Source: Solirubrobacterales bacterium (GTDB lineage: Bacteria > Actinomycetota > Thermoleophilia > Solirubrobacterales > Solirubrobacteraceae). From it: DNA of 7,188 nucleotides. The notes under the pieces were generated by a model that was not told the origin of the DNA, ran no database searches, and saw nothing but the letters and a program-made list of their open reading frames with translations. The stretch covers positions 1 through 7,188 of the forward strand of contig PMKB01000331.1 of assembly GCA_003157595.1 (NCBI GenBank), in the 5' to 3' direction. Shown piece after piece: positions 6,010 through 7,188 of the stretch. The position numbers and the translations under genes are program-made. The first letter of the stretch is position 1. Every line of letters starts with the position of its first letter.

Positions 6010-6458
6010 GAACGGCCGTCGACGATCAGACCGGCGAGCGGCGCGAGCGCCACCTCGATCGCGGCGCGCTCGGACGGCGCCAGTCGTTCCAGGCGCTCGG
6101 CCAGCCAGACCGTCCGCCGGGCGCGCACCGCAACCAGCAGGCGGGCGCCGGCCGGCGTGATCGTGAGCCCGACGCGCCGGCGGTCGGTCTGGGAGCGCAC
6201 GCGAACCACGAGCTCGGCGCGGCCCAGCCGGTCGACCAAGCCCGACACGGTCGGCGTCGCGATGCCCTCGAGCTCGGCGAGCGCGCGCAGCCCGATGCCC
6301 GGGTTTTCGGAGATCTGCCACAGCAGCGTCGCCTGAGAGCCGGTGACACCCAGGTGGCTGGTCTCCTTGCGCAGCTCGCGCGCCAGGCGCACGAGAACCG
6401 GCCGCAGCTCGTTCGCGAGCGCTGTGCTCGAGCCGCGACGCTCAGCCTGCGCGGGCAA
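6006..6458 (-). CDS. MarR-family transcriptional regulator
   Basis: A 150-residue winged-helix regulator, expected to bind DNA as a dimer and release it on ligand binding. Helices at about 12-35 and 105-145 would form the dimer interface. The DNA-binding core covers about 40-104: LRALAELEGIATPTVSGLVDRL is the helix-turn-helix and TDRRRVGLTITPAG holds the wing with the family DRR signature (D92, R93, R94). I chose the TTG at 6458 because GAGGAG sits seven bases upstream and it gives a normal family length. The longer open frame upstream is only a shadow inside miaB. The gene overlaps the 3' end of miaB by 17 bases, so the two are probably cotranscribed and translationally coupled. The ligand and targets are unknown. 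It converges on the aldolase gene, which does not by itself imply control of it. Confidence 0.9.
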   Translation of the reverse strand: MPAQAERRGSSTALANELRPVLVRLARELRKETSHLGVTGSQATLLWQISENPGIGLRALAELEGIATPTVSGLVDRLGRAELVVRVRSQTDRRRVGLTITPAGARLLVAVRARRTVWLAERLERLAPSERAAIEVALAPLAGLIVDGRS

Positions 6459-7188
6459 GCAGGCGCTCCTCGCCGGCCAGCGTCTGGCTGGTCGCGCTGT
6501 GCACCGCCACGTTCGCCATCTCACCAGCCCCGGCCAGGCCGGAGAAGTTGACGACCTTGTTGTGGCGGCTGCGTCCGCGCAGACGGTCGGGGTCGGTGCG
6601 GCTCGAACCCTCGACGAGCACCTCCACGGTCCGTCCGACGAAGCGCTGGGCCCGCTCGCGCGCGCCGCGCTGGACCAGCTCGACGAGGCGCCCCATTCGC
6701 TCGACCTTCTGCTCGTGAGCAACCACGCCCTCGGTCACCATCGCGGCCTCGGTACCGCGGCGGGGCGAGAAGATGAACGTGAACGCGCTGTCGTAGGCGA
6801 CCTGCTCGACCAGCGAGAGCGTCTGCTCGAAGTCATGCTCGGTCTCGCCGGGAAAGCCGACGATGATGTCGGTGGTCAACGCGACGTCCGGCACGTGCCG
6901 GCGGATCAGCTCGACGCGGTCGAGGTAGCGCTCGCGGTCATAGGTTCGCCGCATCGCACGCAACACGCGTGAGGAGCCCGACTGCAGCGGCAGGTGGATG
7001 TGCTCGCACAGCGACTCAAGCTCGGCGTGAGCGCGGATCACGTCCTCGCGCATGTCCTTCGGGTGCGGGCTCGTGTAGCGAATCCGGTCGAGCCCTTCGA
7101 TCGCGTCGAGCTCACCCAGCAGCCCCGCGAAGCTTGCCTGCGCGCCACGCAGGTCGCGACCGTAGGAGTTCACGTTCTGGCCCAGCAG
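6442..7188 (-). CDS. miaB: MiaB, tRNA-2-methylthio-N6-dimethylallyladenosine synthase (5' end outside window)
   Basis: The last 248 residues are present; the N-terminal MTTase domain and radical SAM cysteines lie beyond the right edge. MiaB adds a methylthio group to i6A at position 37 of tRNAs reading UNN codons. Diagnostic blocks, counted from the window edge, are LLGQNVNSYG (1-10), YTSPHPKDM (38-46), HLPLQSGSSRVLRAMRRTY (65-83), TTDIIVGFPGETEHDF (105-120) and FSPRRGTEAA (140-149), where the more usual residue is proline at the second arginine. A TRAM RNA-binding domain fills about 180-242. The LLGQNVNSYG start and TRAM end fit MiaB better than RimO. The stop at 6444-6442 lies inside marR, and the marR Shine-Dalgarno is within its last codons. 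In many genomes miaA or other genes follow miaB; here a regulator does. Confidence 0.95.
   Translation of the reverse strand: MLGQNVNSYGRDLRGAQASFAGLLGELDAIEGLDRIRYTSPHPKDMREDVIRAHAELESLCEHIHLPLQSGSSRVLRAMRRTYDRERYLDRVELIRRHVPDVALTTDIIVGFPGETEHDFEQTLSLVEQVAYDSAFTFIFSPRRGTEAAMVTEGVVAHEQKVERMGRLVELVQRGARERAQRFVGRTVEVLVEGSSRTDPDRLRGRSRHNKVVNFSGLAGAGEMANVAVHSATSQTLAGEERLLARAG
6466..6471 (-). promoter_or_regulatory. Shine-Dalgarno deciding the marR TTG start
   Basis: GAGGAG on the minus strand ends seven bases before TTG at 6458. It lies within the coding end of miaB and overlaps its Glu-Glu codons. No ATG or GTG lies nearby in the marR frame before the conserved region, so this motif decides the start. 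Confidence 0.7.

Noticed and set aside
6459..6722. Upstream extension of the MarR frame to 238 residues
   Set aside because: The extension lies entirely within miaB in another frame and is low-complexity Arg/Ser/Ala. The GAGGAG-TTG start gives a standard 150-residue MarR protein.
1..7188. Mobile elements, CRISPR, tRNA or defence/biosynthetic cluster
   Set aside because: No spaced direct repeats, transposase or integrase motifs, tRNA cloverleaf or clustered defence/biosynthetic genes could be seen on either strand.

Overview
The window is GC-rich and almost fully coding. Its codon use (strong G/C in third positions), mixture of Shine-Dalgarno-led and apparently leaderless starts, an actinobacterial-type LexA box, and a secreted protein built from the Ig-like repeats common in soil Actinomycetota point to Actinomycetota. 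The repeat style suggests Thermoleophilia/Solirubrobacterales. That placement is inference from sequence style, not from a marker gene.

Layout, left to right. (1) 1-767, minus: the N-terminal 255 codons of an Rv2578c-like, spore-photoproduct-lyase-related radical SAM protein, running off the left edge. A perfect 14-bp palindrome of LexA/SOS-box type (761-774) sits on its start codon. (2) 768-899: a 132-bp gap with an imperfect GGTG/CACC dyad and C-rich (minus-strand G-rich) sequence. (3) 900-3500, minus: an 866-residue secreted protein with a signal peptide, a clan GH-A-like glycosidase domain, and five beta-sandwich modules. (4) 3596-4564, minus: a CzcD/ZitB-type zinc exporter of the CDF family. 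(5) 4565-4681: a 117-bp divergent promoter region. (6) 4682-5986, plus: a tandem class II aldolase/adducin protein whose second half has lost every recognised catalytic and zinc-binding residue. (7) 5983-6009: a hairpin that contains both convergent stop codons. (8) 6006-6458, minus: a MarR-family regulator starting at TTG and overlapping the end of (9) miaB (6442-7188, minus, 5' end outside the window).

The genes do not form one pathway. miaB and marR form a translationally coupled pair. The exporter and the aldolase share a divergent promoter region but show no functional link. The glycosidase looks monocistronic, with its own Shine-Dalgarno. The two observations most worth following are the SOS box on the radical SAM gene and the half-dead tandem aldolase. 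No tRNA, rRNA, insertion sequence, integrase or CRISPR array was seen, and no stretch over 300 bases lacks a gene.
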